Positions 44,190-53,348 of a stretch of DNA of 64,000 bases are shown here, one piece after another (positions within the stretch are counted from its first letter, which is position 1; the number at the start of each line of letters is the position of its first letter). The notes below the pieces were generated by a model. That model saw only the letters and a list, made by a program, of their open reading frames with translations, searched no databases and had not been told where the DNA came from. Location of the stretch: positions 120,367-184,366 of the forward strand of contig CAJULO010000002.1 of the NCBI GenBank assembly GCA_910586945.1. Direction: 5' to 3'. A program made the position numbers and the translations under genes. This DNA comes from an uncultured Christensenellaceae bacterium. GTDB taxonomy: Bacteria > Bacillota > Clostridia > Christensenellales > Borkfalkiaceae.

Positions 44190-44840
44190 ATGAAAGTAAA
44201 AGATAGAGAAGAAGTGCTACAGACTTTAGAAGAAGTTTATTTTGATGCAAAACCGGCATTAAACTATACCACACCATATGAATTACTAATTGCTGTAATT
44301 TTGTCGGCACAATGTACAGATGAGCGTGTAAATAAGGTGACAGCAGAGTTATTTAAACACTACAATACACCACAAACTATGTTGACATTGACGCAAGAAG
44401 AACTTGAAAAATATATATATTCTTGTGGATTTTATAGAAATAAAGCGAAACATATTTTATCGGCAAGCTTAGATATACTGCAAAAATATAATGGACAAGT
44501 TCCAGAAAATTTTAAAGATTTAAAGTCTCTTGCCGGAGTTGGACAAAAAACAGCAAATGTAGTGGCATCAATTTGCTTTCAGATGGATGCTATTGCTGTA
44601 GATACACATGTATTTCGCGTAAGTAATCGTTTGGGTTTGGCGAATGCTACAACTGTTGAAAAGACAGAAGAACAGTTAAAAAAGGCGATACCGCAAAATA
44701 AGTGGTCGAAAGCACATCACTGGTTGATATTTCATGGTAGAAGAATATGTCATTCGCAGCGTCCTGATTGTATACATTGTATGTTAACTGAAAATTGTAA
44801 ATACTATAATAAGCAGAATAAAGGAAAAAGTAAGGAATAA
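44190..44840 (+). CDS. nth: Endonuclease III
   Basis: 216 residues; DNA glycosylase/AP lyase for oxidised pyrimidines. The helix-hairpin-helix is LAGVGQKTANVVASICF with the catalytic Lys; the catalytic Asp is in AVDTHVFRVSNRLG; the 4Fe-4S ligands follow the CX6CX2CX5C spacing (CHSQRPDCIHCMLTENC). ATG 44190 is preferred as GGGAAAAA precedes it; 44178 would add four residues. It runs into obg after two bases. Confidence 0.95.
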   Translation: MKVKDREEVLQTLEEVYFDAKPALNYTTPYELLIAVILSAQCTDERVNKVTAELFKHYNTPQTMLTLTQEELEKYIYSCGFYRNKAKHILSASLDILQKYNGQVPENFKDLKSLAGVGQKTANVVASICFQMDAIAVDTHVFRVSNRLGLANATTVEKTEEQLKKAIPQNKWSKAHHWLIFHGRRICHSQRPDCIHCMLTENCKYYNKQNKGKSKE

Positions 44841-44842
44841 AA

Positions 44843-46108
44843 ATGTTTTTTGATAAAGTAAAAATTACAATTAAATCTGGGGATGGTGGCGATGGAATGG
44901 CATCCTTCAAGAGCTTTAGTGGTATTGCGCATGGTGGACCAGATGGTGGAGATGGTGGTAAAGGTGGCGATATTTATGTAATAGGCGATAAAGATAAAAC
45001 AGATTTAGTTGATTTTCGATTTGGTAATAAATTTATAGCAGAAAATGGAGAAAGAGGCGGTACAAACAATTGTTTTGGTCGCGGAGGTAAAGATATTGTG
45101 ATTGCTCTGCCACTTGGAACAATTGTGCGCGATGCAGAAAGTGGTAAAATCATCTGTGATGTCTATACAGATGGTGAAAAAAAATGTATTTATAAAGGGG
45201 GTAATGGAGGAAAAGGGAATGTGCGCTTTACAAGTTCTATTCGCCATGCCCCACATTTTGCACAAAAAGGAGAAAAAACAAAAGCACATGAGATTTTCTT
45301 AGAATTAAAAATCATTGCTGATGTTGGACTTATAGGCTTTCCTAATGTTGGAAAAAGTACACTTCTCTCTAAAATTAGTGCTGCTCGTCCCAAAATTGCA
45401 AACTACCATTTTACGACACTCAGTCCTAATTTAGGCGTAGTAAAACAGTATGATTCATCTTTTGTCGTTGCTGATATACCGGGACTAATAGAGGGAGCTT
45501 CAACAGGTGCAGGACTAGGGCATGCCTTTTTACGTCATATTGAGCGTACACGTATGCTCGTACATGTTATAGATATTGCTGGAACAGAAGGAAGAGACCC
45601 TTTTGAAGACTATTTACAAATCAATAAAGAATTGAAGGCATATAGTCCAAAATTGGCAAGTCTACCACAGATTGTTGTTTTAAATAAATGTGATTGTGAT
45701 ATAGATAACCAAAAGCAGATGGAATTTAAAAGAAAGTGTAAAAAGATAAAGATATTTGCAATTACTGCTGTCAATGGGAATGGTACAAAACCACTGATAA
45801 CACACATTTTTAAAGTATTGGCATCGTTGCCAAAACCAGAACCAATTCCATCAGATGACTTTACATTTGCAAAAGCAGATGTCAACGAATTTTTGATTGA
45901 ATATGTAAAAGAAGATAAACTTTGGATTGTTACTGGTGGACTTGTAGAGATGTTAGAAAGAAATGTTGTACTATCAGACCCTGATTCTATGGCATATTTT
46001 CAAAAGATTTTAAAGGATAAAGGGGTAATCAGAGAACTAAAAAAACAGGGAATACAAGATGATGATATTGTCAATATAGGTGGTATTGCATTTGAATTTA
46101 AGGAGTGA
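44843..46108 (+). CDS. obg: GTPase Obg (CgtA)
   Basis: 421 residues. The glycine-rich Obg fold (GGDGGDGMASFKSFSGIAHG onwards), the G domain with GFPNVGKSTLLSKI, DIPGLIEGAS and NKCD, and a C-terminal OCT domain (FTFAKADVNEFLIEYV) are all present. It is needed for 50S assembly and stress response. It sits between nth and yhbY in one operon. Confidence 0.96.
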   Translation: MFFDKVKITIKSGDGGDGMASFKSFSGIAHGGPDGGDGGKGGDIYVIGDKDKTDLVDFRFGNKFIAENGERGGTNNCFGRGGKDIVIALPLGTIVRDAESGKIICDVYTDGEKKCIYKGGNGGKGNVRFTSSIRHAPHFAQKGEKTKAHEIFLELKIIADVGLIGFPNVGKSTLLSKISAARPKIANYHFTTLSPNLGVVKQYDSSFVVADIPGLIEGASTGAGLGHAFLRHIERTRMLVHVIDIAGTEGRDPFEDYLQINKELKAYSPKLASLPQIVVLNKCDCDIDNQKQMEFKRKCKKIKIFAITAVNGNGTKPLITHIFKVLASLPKPEPIPSDDFTFAKADVNEFLIEYVKEDKLWIVTGGLVEMLERNVVLSDPDSMAYFQKILKDKGVIRELKKQGIQDDDIVNIGGIAFEFKE

Positions 46109-46110
46109 AA

Positions 46111-46407
46111 ATGGAAATTACCAGTAAACAGAGAAGTAAATTGCGTTCTATGGCAGCAACTCTACCAACAGTAACACAAGTGGGAAAGGGGGGAATTCAT
46201 AAAAATAGTATACAAAGTTTATCGGCAGCACTTGAGGCACATGAATTGATTAAAATCCATGTACTACAAAATGCCAATGAAGATATACAAGAGATTATTG
46301 AGGAACTTGTCAAAAGTTTGGACTGTATTTGTGTAGCCAAAATTGGTAAAAAAATTATTTTGTATAGACGCTCAAGTCGAAAAAATTTTGAACATATTCT
46401 TTTATAA
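46111..46407 (+). CDS. yhbY: YhbY-family RNA-binding protein (CRM domain)
   Basis: 98 residues forming a CRM domain: SKQRSKLRSMAATLPTVTQV, GKGGIHKN (GxxG RNA-binding loop) and KIGKKIILYRRS. YhbY associates with pre-50S particles. ATG 46111 is chosen because AAGGAG lies 6 bases upstream; it then starts three bases after obg's stop. Obg-YhbY pairing is conserved in Firmicutes. Confidence 0.93.
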   Translation: MEITSKQRSKLRSMAATLPTVTQVGKGGIHKNSIQSLSAALEAHELIKIHVLQNANEDIQEIIEELVKSLDCICVAKIGKKIILYRRSSRKNFEHILL

Positions 46408-46527
46408 AGCGAAGTACAGCATTGTTGTATACTAATGGGCACAGATTATAAAGTAAAAAATGGATAACAAAAGTTATTTTCCACAAGAAATTGTAGTAAT
46501 GATTTTATCAAAAAAGAATTTTTCTAT

Positions 46528-47298
46528 TTATTCTTCACTTTTACCAAAAAAGCGTATAAAAACTGCTATTAGCAATAGAATGCTACCAAATATAATATAA
46601 TATAATGGAAAGATAGTTATTAAAGAAAACAACAATAAAAAACTACCAGAAAATAGATAACCTTTTGCAGATTTTTTTGAAAAACGAAGTTGTATATTCT
46701 GGAAAAACTTCTTTTTTGTATGTGGCGGTTCCACAAAATTAGTTGGTATAGTATTATATTTTTTTAAAAACTTATAAATTTTTGGCAAATCATAGAGTGT
46801 TAAATGAAAACTATCTGCTAGTTTTTTTGCTTCTGCTGTAAAGTCGAGTGCAATGAAGATAATTTTATTTGTTTCTCCACGAATATAAGGCGAGAGTATA
46901 TCTGCTGTAATTTTTTCAAACAAAAAGTTACAGATATAGTGTTTCTCATCATAAAGTATACCATCTTTCTCCAAAATAGGCAGTGCTTTTTGCTCTTCAT
47001 TTGCTTTTTGTATAAGTGCTTGCATCAAGATAGCAGTATTTTCTTCCTGTGTTGTGATTGCAAGATGAAATGCGAGTTTTTCCATTTGTTCTTTTTCTGC
47101 TTTAGAATAATATTTTTTTGTACGATATTTTTTATAGAGAAAATAAAAGAGAATACATGCACTTAGTCCTGTTAGAATACTGCACAAAATTGCTGTGATA
47201 AAGGACATAGAAAACCGAAATAGAACTAAAAATAGTATACTAACTACAGTAAATACAAATAAAGTATCTGTCCATAATGGTAAATCAAACTTTTTCAT
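46528..47298 (-). CDS. Integral membrane protein of unknown function
   Basis: 256 residues with two N-terminal spans (about 15-55), a cytoplasmic middle domain (about 65-190) with NKIIFIALDFTAEAKKLADS, and two C-terminal spans (about 215-250). I do not recognise the family. The middle domain, with alternating beta and helix, could be a nuclease- or restriction-like fold, but no catalytic motif is clear. It is divergent from nadD-yqeK. The start codon at 47298 lacks a strong ribosome binding site. Confidence 0.7.
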   Translation of the reverse strand: MKKFDLPLWTDTLFVFTVVSILFLVLFRFSMSFITAILCSILTGLSACILFYFLYKKYRTKKYYSKAEKEQMEKLAFHLAITTQEENTAILMQALIQKANEEQKALPILEKDGILYDEKHYICNFLFEKITADILSPYIRGETNKIIFIALDFTAEAKKLADSFHLTLYDLPKIYKFLKKYNTIPTNFVEPPHTKKKFFQNIQLRFSKKSAKGYLFSGSFLLLFSLITIFPLYYIIFGSILLLIAVFIRFFGKSEE

Positions 47299-47363
47299 AT
47301 GCAAGAGTATTGCCAAAGTTACAAAATTTTAAAATCTATTCTTCCAAGTTTGTAGGAGATATT

Positions 47364-48530
47364 ATGCAAGAGAATTCCAATCTAAAGAGATTGCTTATAT
47401 TTGGCGGACAATTTGACCCTGTGCATATTGAACATATGCATATTTTACAAGCGGCAATTGCAAAACTTTCTCCAAGTATTGTAAAAGTAATACCTAGTTA
47501 CGGACAAAAAGTAAAATCAACGGCAATAGCACCATTTACTATGCGTGTAAAAATGCTAAAAATTGCCCTTGCTGCATATCATATTGATGCTGAGGTTGAT
47601 GAAATAGAGAGTACACTCACGGATAATGGATATACAATTACACTATTAAAAGTTTTGCAAGAAAGATATCCAAATTATAAAATTTACTTTTTGATGGGAG
47701 CTGACCAATTTTTAAATTTTGATAATTGGAAAGAACCAAAAAAAATTGTACAGCTTGCAACTTTAATTATTGCAAATCGTCATCCATTCCAGATGACAGA
47801 GGAGTTAATTCTAGCTTTTAAAAAGAAATATAATACAGAGATTCTTTTTTGTGCATATAACGGAGAGGGAATATCGTCAAGTGTATTACAATGTAAACTG
47901 GCTTTTGGAAAGTCTGTTGCCAATGCAATACCAAATTCTGTTATAGAATATATACAAGAGAATTATGCAATATATCAACCAGATATCCTACAAAAAGGAT
48001 TAGAGTTGCTTATGCCAATGCGTAAAGAACATAGCTATCGTGTGACAAAAATGGCAATGCAAGCAGTAAATATATATCATTTAAATAGAAGACAAGTTTT
48101 ATTTGCAGCTGCTTTACATGATATAGCAAAAAATTTGCAAAATACGCATCCATTGTTGCAAAATTTTAAGGCAGATGATAGACTGCTAACGGATAAACAT
48201 CCAGTTTGGCACGCTTTTGCTGGAGCATATTTAGCAGAATATTATTTAGGCATCACAGATGCTACTGTGCTAAATGCTATTGCTTATCATACAACAGGTC
48301 GTGCAGAAATGACGATTTTAGAAAAAGTGATTTATCTTGCAGATATGTTGGAAGAGGAAAGAAATTTTGAAAATATTGCATATTTAAAACAATTTTATCC
48401 ACATAATGTTGACAAATGTATTGCTTATGCGTTACAATACAGCATAAAGCATTTAAAAGAAAAAAAATGGAATATCTATTATAAGACAGAAGAGGCGTGG
48501 GAGTATTATAAAAAATATGGAGATAAATAA
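47364..48530 (+). CDS. NadD-YqeK fusion: nicotinate-nucleotide adenylyltransferase and HD phosphohydrolase
   Basis: 388 residues. Residues about 10-200 are NadD: FGGQFDPVHIEHMHIL (GGxFDPxHxxH), then YFLMGADQFLNFDNW and ISSSVLQ, the adenylyltransferase signatures for NAD synthesis. Residues about 205-388 are YqeK, an HD protein that cleaves diadenosine tetraphosphate: HSYRVTKMA, AAALHDIAKN, KHPVWHAFAGAYLA and AYHTTGR. In most Firmicutes nadD, yqeK and rsfS are separate adjacent genes. Here the first two are joined in one frame with no stop. ATG 47364 has AGGAGAT upstream. It overlaps rsfS by 14 bases. Confidence 0.92.
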   Translation: MQENSNLKRLLIFGGQFDPVHIEHMHILQAAIAKLSPSIVKVIPSYGQKVKSTAIAPFTMRVKMLKIALAAYHIDAEVDEIESTLTDNGYTITLLKVLQERYPNYKIYFLMGADQFLNFDNWKEPKKIVQLATLIIANRHPFQMTEELILAFKKKYNTEILFCAYNGEGISSSVLQCKLAFGKSVANAIPNSVIEYIQENYAIYQPDILQKGLELLMPMRKEHSYRVTKMAMQAVNIYHLNRRQVLFAAALHDIAKNLQNTHPLLQNFKADDRLLTDKHPVWHAFAGAYLAEYYLGITDATVLNAIAYHTTGRAEMTILEKVIYLADMLEEERNFENIAYLKQFYPHNVDKCIAYALQYSIKHLKEKKWNIYYKTEEAWEYYKKYGDK

Positions 48531-48969
48531 AAAGAAAAAAACTTTAAAAACTATTGCAGAAAAATTAGATTGTATGAGCAAGTTTTTAGATGCAAAAAAG
48601 GCAGATAAACTATTACAAGTAGATGTGCAAGAGAGTACGACTCTCTGTGACTATTTTATATTTGCAAGTGCCAAAAATAGTACGCAAGTCAAGGCGATGT
48701 GTGAAGGTTTAGAAGAGGAACTTTCAAAAAAATATGGAATTGAACCAAAATGTCGTGATGGGATAAAAGATGGAAAATGGGCAGTTCTTGACTATGGGGA
48801 TATTATTGTACACATTCTATTGGATGAAGTACGCACACAATATGATATAGATAGTATTTGGGTAAATGAAAAAAACAATACTATCAATTATACAGAACTT
48901 TCAGAAGCCTTGCTGCTAGAAAAAAGGAAGTTAAGGTTAGCAAAAATAAAAGAACAACAAGACAATTAA
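48517..48969 (+). CDS. rsfS: Ribosomal silencing factor RsfS
   Basis: 150 residues. The core VQESTTLCDYFIFASAKNST, KDGKWAVLDYGDIIVHIL is the RsfS/Iojap signature; it binds L14 and blocks subunit joining under starvation. The N-terminal tail to residue 20 is basic and extra. Overlap with nadD-yqeK indicates coupling. It converges on a small membrane gene and the two share a CAACAAGA/TCTTGTTG stem at 48955-48986. Confidence 0.93.
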   Translation: MEINKKKKTLKTIAEKLDCMSKFLDAKKADKLLQVDVQESTTLCDYFIFASAKNSTQVKAMCEGLEEELSKKYGIEPKCRDGIKDGKWAVLDYGDIIVHILLDEVRTQYDIDSIWVNEKNNTINYTELSEALLLEKRKLRLAKIKEQQDN

Positions 48970-49244
48970 TCATCATCTTGTTGTTGCATTACTAAATAGA
49001 CTTTTGCTGCTTGTTCTTTTCTGCGTTTACGCTGTGGAGTTGATTTTGCTTGTACCGGTGTTGATAAAATTGTAGCTTGTTTTTCTGGAAGATTTTCTTC
49101 TACTACAGCATCATTTGTAGAAAATTCTTTATATTTAATATGTAAAATGAGTAGTTTAATACTGATACAAATAGAGATACAGACAATCCAAATAAAGCTA
49201 AGAGATAAAAATCCTAATAACATACTTTTTATAATTGATGACAT
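48966..49244 (-). CDS. Small single-span membrane protein (possibly OadG-like)
   Basis: 92 residues: one N-terminal span (about 8-32), a flexible middle and a basic segment (QRKRRKEQAA), ending QQQDDD. The layout resembles OadG, the gamma subunit of sodium-pumping decarboxylases, but no other subunit gene is near, so this is weak. GAGGAGGAAAT lies 6 bases before the ATG, a strong ribosome binding site, supporting translation. Confidence 0.6.
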   Translation of the reverse strand: MSSIIKSMLLGFLSLSFIWIVCISICISIKLLILHIKYKEFSTNDAVVEENLPEKQATILSTPVQAKSTPQRKRRKEQAAKVYLVMQQQDDD

Positions 49245-49616
49245 AATTTCCTCCTCTTTGTAGTGTATAGTAACATAAAGATAGTTCTAAATTTTGTAAT
49301 AAATTTGTTCAATCCAAGATTGTATTGTCGAAAGTATAAAGAAAAATTTTGCAAACAAAAAATTATGGCAAATAGTTTTTTGCAATACCAATAGCAAATA
49401 TCTTGTACTGTGTTTATCTACGATATCTTGACTTTACAATACAACTGCATAACTGCTACTTCCATACAATAGATATATTATAGATGTTTATTCTATAGGG
49501 CTTGTACTTGTAAAAAAGGAAAAAATTTTTATTTACTTTGTCATTTGAGCATATACGCAATTGTATATGCTTTTTGTATATTTTTTATTGTTGTGGTAAA
49601 TACTACAAATATTCTA
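49245..49616 (+). other. Intergenic stretch before the heat-shock operon
   Basis: About 370 AT-rich bases with no gene. A hairpin CATATACGCAATTGTATATG (about 49549-49568) followed by CTTTTTG could terminate upstream transcription. Nothing else is visible. Confidence 0.4.
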
Positions 49617-49643
49617 TTAGCACTTTAAAATTGAGTCTGCTAA
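49617..49643 (+). promoter_or_regulatory. Second, degenerate CIRCE-like element
   Basis: TTAGCACTT-N9-GTCTGCTAA compared with the CIRCE consensus TTAGCACTC-N9-GAGTGCTAA has three mismatches and exact spacing. It lies 28 bases upstream of the -35 box of hrcA. Confidence 0.65.
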
Positions 49644-49670
49644 TTTTTTAAAAAAAATTTAAAAAAACAG

Positions 49671-49699
49671 TTGACAAATATTCTAAACATTGTTATACT
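49671..49699 (+). promoter_or_regulatory. Promoter of hrcA-grpE-dnaK-dnaJ
   Basis: TTGACA and TATACT with a 17-base spacer, directly followed by CIRCE. Confidence 0.88.
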
Positions 49700-49700
49700 T

Positions 49701-49727
49701 ATAGCAGTCAATAAATGAGAGTGCTAA
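49701..49727 (+). promoter_or_regulatory. CIRCE operator of hrcA operon
   Basis: ATAGCAGTC-N9-GAGTGCTAA. The right arm is perfect and the left arm has two mismatches. It covers the expected transcription start, the standard HrcA site. Confidence 0.92.
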
Positions 49728-49780
49728 CATTATAATTTAAAAATTGCTAAATGACATACTGGAAAAGGAGTATGATATAC

Positions 49781-50812
49781 ATGCAATTATCTGAACGAAA
49801 AAAAAAGATTTTGCAAGTGGTTATTGATGAGTATATAAATACAGCAATGCCAGTATCGAGTAAAATGATTGTTGAAAAATATTTACCAACAGTGAGTTCT
49901 GCAACGGTACGGCATGAGTTATCTTCTTTGGAAGAGTTGGGACTTTTAAATCAAAAACATATATCAGGTGGACGGGTACCAACAGCAACAGCATATCGTT
50001 TATATATTCAAGAACTGATGAAACAATATAAATTGCCAAAAAAACTTTTGCTTGATATTGAAGAAAATTTTACGAGAACGAATTTGAATATCGGCAATAT
50101 TTTAAGTAAAGTGAGCGAAGTCATTAGCAATTTAACAGAATATACAACGATAGCTCTCACGCCTACAAAAAGACAGGAAAGATTGACGAGTATCCTCTTG
50201 GGGAAATGTGGTGAAAGACAGGCATTGCTTGTAGTCATTACACAAAACAAAATTTTCCGTGATAAAGTTATTGCACTTGATTATGATATGACTGAAGAAG
50301 AATTATATTTAGCGGCAAATTTTGTAACAGACATCATTCGCAATAAAACGGTGGATGAAGTGCAGGAATTAACAAAATACACATTATTCCAAATAGGACA
50401 ATATCAAATGGTTATGCAAGCTGTGATGCAAGCATTATATGCCTATTTAGATACACAGGAAGAAGATATTGTACTTGCAGGAGTAGATAAAATTTTACAA
50501 TATCCAGAATATGAAGATATCAATGAAATTAAAGATTTTTTTGCAGTTCTTGCCAATAAAGAAAAGCTAATAAATCTAGTAAAAGATGGTGAAAAAGAAG
50601 AGAAAATACAAGTTAAAATAGGGAATTTAGATACTGATAGTAAAATGGCACAGAATTGTTCAATTGTAACTGCAAGTTATTCTATTCATGGGGAGCAAAT
50701 TGGAAAATTTGGTGTAATTGGACCAGTACGGATGGACTATGCAAAAGTCATAGGCATTTTAGAAAATGTTGGTAAAGTATTAGAGCAATTTATTCCAGAT
50801 AAAAATAAATAA
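49781..50812 (+). CDS. hrcA: Heat-inducible transcription repressor HrcA
   Basis: 343 residues. The N-terminal winged helix (residues 1-75) has LSERKKKILQVVIDEYINTA, PVSS and TVRHELSSLEELGLL, with HISGGRVPTATAYRLYI. The C-terminal part has GPVRMDYAKVIGILE. HrcA represses by binding CIRCE, here just upstream and at groES. ATG 49781 is about 10 bases after AAGGAG; ATG 49772 is too close. First gene of the operon. Confidence 0.96.
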   Translation: MQLSERKKKILQVVIDEYINTAMPVSSKMIVEKYLPTVSSATVRHELSSLEELGLLNQKHISGGRVPTATAYRLYIQELMKQYKLPKKLLLDIEENFTRTNLNIGNILSKVSEVISNLTEYTTIALTPTKRQERLTSILLGKCGERQALLVVITQNKIFRDKVIALDYDMTEEELYLAANFVTDIIRNKTVDEVQELTKYTLFQIGQYQMVMQAVMQALYAYLDTQEEDIVLAGVDKILQYPEYEDINEIKDFFAVLANKEKLINLVKDGEKEEKIQVKIGNLDTDSKMAQNCSIVTASYSIHGEQIGKFGVIGPVRMDYAKVIGILENVGKVLEQFIPDKNK

Positions 50813-50866
50813 AAGAGTGCCATAGTTGCAATACAAAGCGTATAGCAGTCGGCAAGAGAGGGGAAA

Positions 50867-51436
50867 GTGAAAAAAAAGCAGAATAACAATACAGAAGTTT
50901 TGCAAAAGGATGCAGAGCAAGTACGAGACGAGCTTGAAGCTGTAGAAGAGATGACAGAGCAAATAGAGGAAGAGCCATCTATTGAAGACTTGCAAGCACT
51001 GTTGCTGGCAAAGGAAGAGGAACTTTTACAAGTAAAAGGCAAACTGTCGCGTCTTGCACAAGATTTTGAAAGTTTTAGAGCAAGAAATACAGCAAGCAAT
51101 TTACAAGCTTTTACTGAAGGAAAAGAGAAAACTTTAATTGGTTTTGTCGGTTTTGGGGATGATATTGATAGAGCAATTGCCTCTTGTGCAGATGAAAATA
51201 CAAAAAAAGGTTTGCTATTATTACAGGCAAACTTTCAAAAAATATTGGAGCAAGAAGGTATTACTGTTGTAAATCCACTCGGTGAAGTTTTTGACCCTGA
51301 AGTAGGTGAGGCAATTTCAAGTATACCAGCACAAGAAGGGCAAGATGTCGGCATTGTTGTACAAGTTTTTGCAAAAGGATATAAAAAAGGCAACAAAATG
51401 TTGAAGTTTGCACAAGTAGTTGTAACAGTTGAATAA
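50867..51436 (+). CDS. grpE: Nucleotide exchange factor GrpE
   Basis: 189 residues. A charged coiled-coil N-terminus (EELLQVKGKLSRLAQDFESF) followed by the conserved RARNTAS segment (usual KRR) and C-terminal beta domain with FDPEVGEAIS, and GYKKGNKMLKFAQVVV. It releases ADP from DnaK. Starts at GTG with GAGGGGA upstream. Confidence 0.95.
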   Translation: MKKKQNNNTEVLQKDAEQVRDELEAVEEMTEQIEEEPSIEDLQALLLAKEEELLQVKGKLSRLAQDFESFRARNTASNLQAFTEGKEKTLIGFVGFGDDIDRAIASCADENTKKGLLLLQANFQKILEQEGITVVNPLGEVFDPEVGEAISSIPAQEGQDVGIVVQVFAKGYKKGNKMLKFAQVVVTVE

Positions 51437-51485
51437 TATTAAAAAAATAATTAAATATAAAATAAAAAGTTAGGAGAGAAAAATT

Positions 51486-53318
51486 ATGGGAAAAATTATT
51501 GGTATAGATTTAGGTACAACAAATTCTTGCGTAGCAGTTGTTGAAGGTGGTGAAGCGGTTGTAATTCCAAATAGTGAAGGGGCTAGAACAACTCCATCTG
51601 TAGTTTCATTTAAAAAAGATGGGGAAAGAGTTGTAGGACAAGTGGCTAAGCGTCAAGCGGTAGCAAATCATGATAGAACGGTTATCTCTATCAAACGTCA
51701 TATGGGGACAGACTATAAAGTAAAAATTGATGACAAAAGTTATTCTCCACAAGAGATTTCAGCAATGATTTTATCAAAATTAAAAGCAGATGCTGAAAGT
51801 TATTTAGGCACAACTGTAACTGATGCAGTTATTACTTGTCCAGCATACTTTACTGATGCACAAAGACAGGCGACAAAAGATGCTGGTAAAATTGCTGGTT
51901 TAAATGTACTTCGCGTAATCAATGAACCAACAGCAGCAGCACTTGCATACGGTCTTGATAAAGATACAAGCAACCACAAAATTATTATTTATGACTTAGG
52001 TGGCGGTACTTTTGATGTATCAATTTTGGAACTTGGTGATGGTGTATTTGAAGTACTTGCGACAAATGGGGATAACCTACTTGGTGGAGATGATTTTGAT
52101 AAAGCAATTATAGATTATCTCATTGCAGAATTTAAAAAGAGTGATAATATTGATTTGTCTAAAGATAATATGGCAATGCAGCGCTTAAAAGAAGCTGCTG
52201 AAAAAGCGAAAATTGAGCTTTCTGGTGTAACATCAACAAATGTAAACTTAGCGTTTATTGCACAAAAAGATGGTGAAGCAAAACATATGGATATAACACT
52301 AACGAGACAAAAGTTTGATGCTTTAACATCTCATTTAATTGAAAGAACAATTGCACCTATGGAAAAGGCAATGAAAGATGCTGGACTAAGCTACAATGAT
52401 ATCCATAAATTGATTTTAGTAGGTGGTTCAACTAGAATTCCTGCAGTTGTTGAAAAAGTTAGAAAAGTCACTGGCAAAGAACCATTTAAAGGCATCAATC
52501 CAGACGAATGTGTAGCAATGGGGGCAGCAATTCAAGCGGGAGTACTTGAAGGAGATGTAAAAGATATTGTTTTACTTGATGTTATGCCACTCTCTTTAGG
52601 ACTTGAAACTTTAGGTGGTGTATTTACAAAATTGATTGAAAGAAATACGACAATTCCTGTAAAAAAATCACAAGTATTTTCCACTGCTGAAGACAATCAA
52701 CCTAAGGTAGATATTCATATTTTACAAGGGGAAAGAGAGTTTGCTGCAGATAATAAAACACTAGGCAGATTTGAACTTTCAGGGATTCCAGCTGCTCCTC
52801 GTGGTATTCCACAAATTGAAGTTACATTTGATGTGGATGCAAATGGTATCGTGCATGTTAGTGCAAAAGATTTAGGTACACAAAAAGTGGCAAATATTAC
52901 GATTACCTCTTCTACAAATCTTTCAGATAGTGATATTGAAAAGGCTATTCAAGAGGCAAAGGAATATGAACAACAAGATAAACTTCGTAAAGAAAAAGTG
53001 GAAGAAAAGAACAAGTTGGATGCACTTATTTTCAATATGGAAAAGACTTTAAAAGACCCTCAATTAGAAGGTAAAATTGAGAGTGAAGATAAGGAAGCAC
53101 TTGAAAAGATGATTGCCGAAGCAAAAGAAGATTTAAATAGCAATGATGATACTAGAATCAAAAATGCTATTCAAAAATTTGAAGCTGAAAGTCATAAAGT
53201 ATTCACAAAAATATATCAAAAGGCACAGCAAGAAGCAGCAAATACAAATCCAACAAATAATGATACAACTGAAGTCAATGTAAAAGATAATGATGTTACA
53301 GATTTAAATGTTGACTAA
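51486..53318 (+). CDS. dnaK: Chaperone protein DnaK (Hsp70)
   Basis: 610 residues. GKIIGIDLGTTNSCVAVVEG, then the nucleotide-binding motifs IIYDLGGGTFDVSILELGDG and ILVGGSTRIPAV, the substrate-binding region (GIPAAPRGIPQIEVTFDVDA) and the C-terminal lid ending in a short acidic tail. AGGAGAG precedes the ATG. Slightly shorter than the common 610-640. Confidence 0.98.
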   Translation: MGKIIGIDLGTTNSCVAVVEGGEAVVIPNSEGARTTPSVVSFKKDGERVVGQVAKRQAVANHDRTVISIKRHMGTDYKVKIDDKSYSPQEISAMILSKLKADAESYLGTTVTDAVITCPAYFTDAQRQATKDAGKIAGLNVLRVINEPTAAALAYGLDKDTSNHKIIIYDLGGGTFDVSILELGDGVFEVLATNGDNLLGGDDFDKAIIDYLIAEFKKSDNIDLSKDNMAMQRLKEAAEKAKIELSGVTSTNVNLAFIAQKDGEAKHMDITLTRQKFDALTSHLIERTIAPMEKAMKDAGLSYNDIHKLILVGGSTRIPAVVEKVRKVTGKEPFKGINPDECVAMGAAIQAGVLEGDVKDIVLLDVMPLSLGLETLGGVFTKLIERNTTIPVKKSQVFSTAEDNQPKVDIHILQGEREFAADNKTLGRFELSGIPAAPRGIPQIEVTFDVDANGIVHVSAKDLGTQKVANITITSSTNLSDSDIEKAIQEAKEYEQQDKLRKEKVEEKNKLDALIFNMEKTLKDPQLEGKIESEDKEALEKMIAEAKEDLNSNDDTRIKNAIQKFEAESHKVFTKIYQKAQQEAANTNPTNNDTTEVNVKDNDVTDLNVD

Positions 53319-53348
53319 TTTTAAGTAAAGACAGGAGTGATGGTATTT

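Noticed and set aside
48966..49244. Firm assignment as a decarboxylase gamma subunit
   Set aside because: Only size and single span agree; no partner subunits or specific motif, so kept as unknown with a possible similarity.
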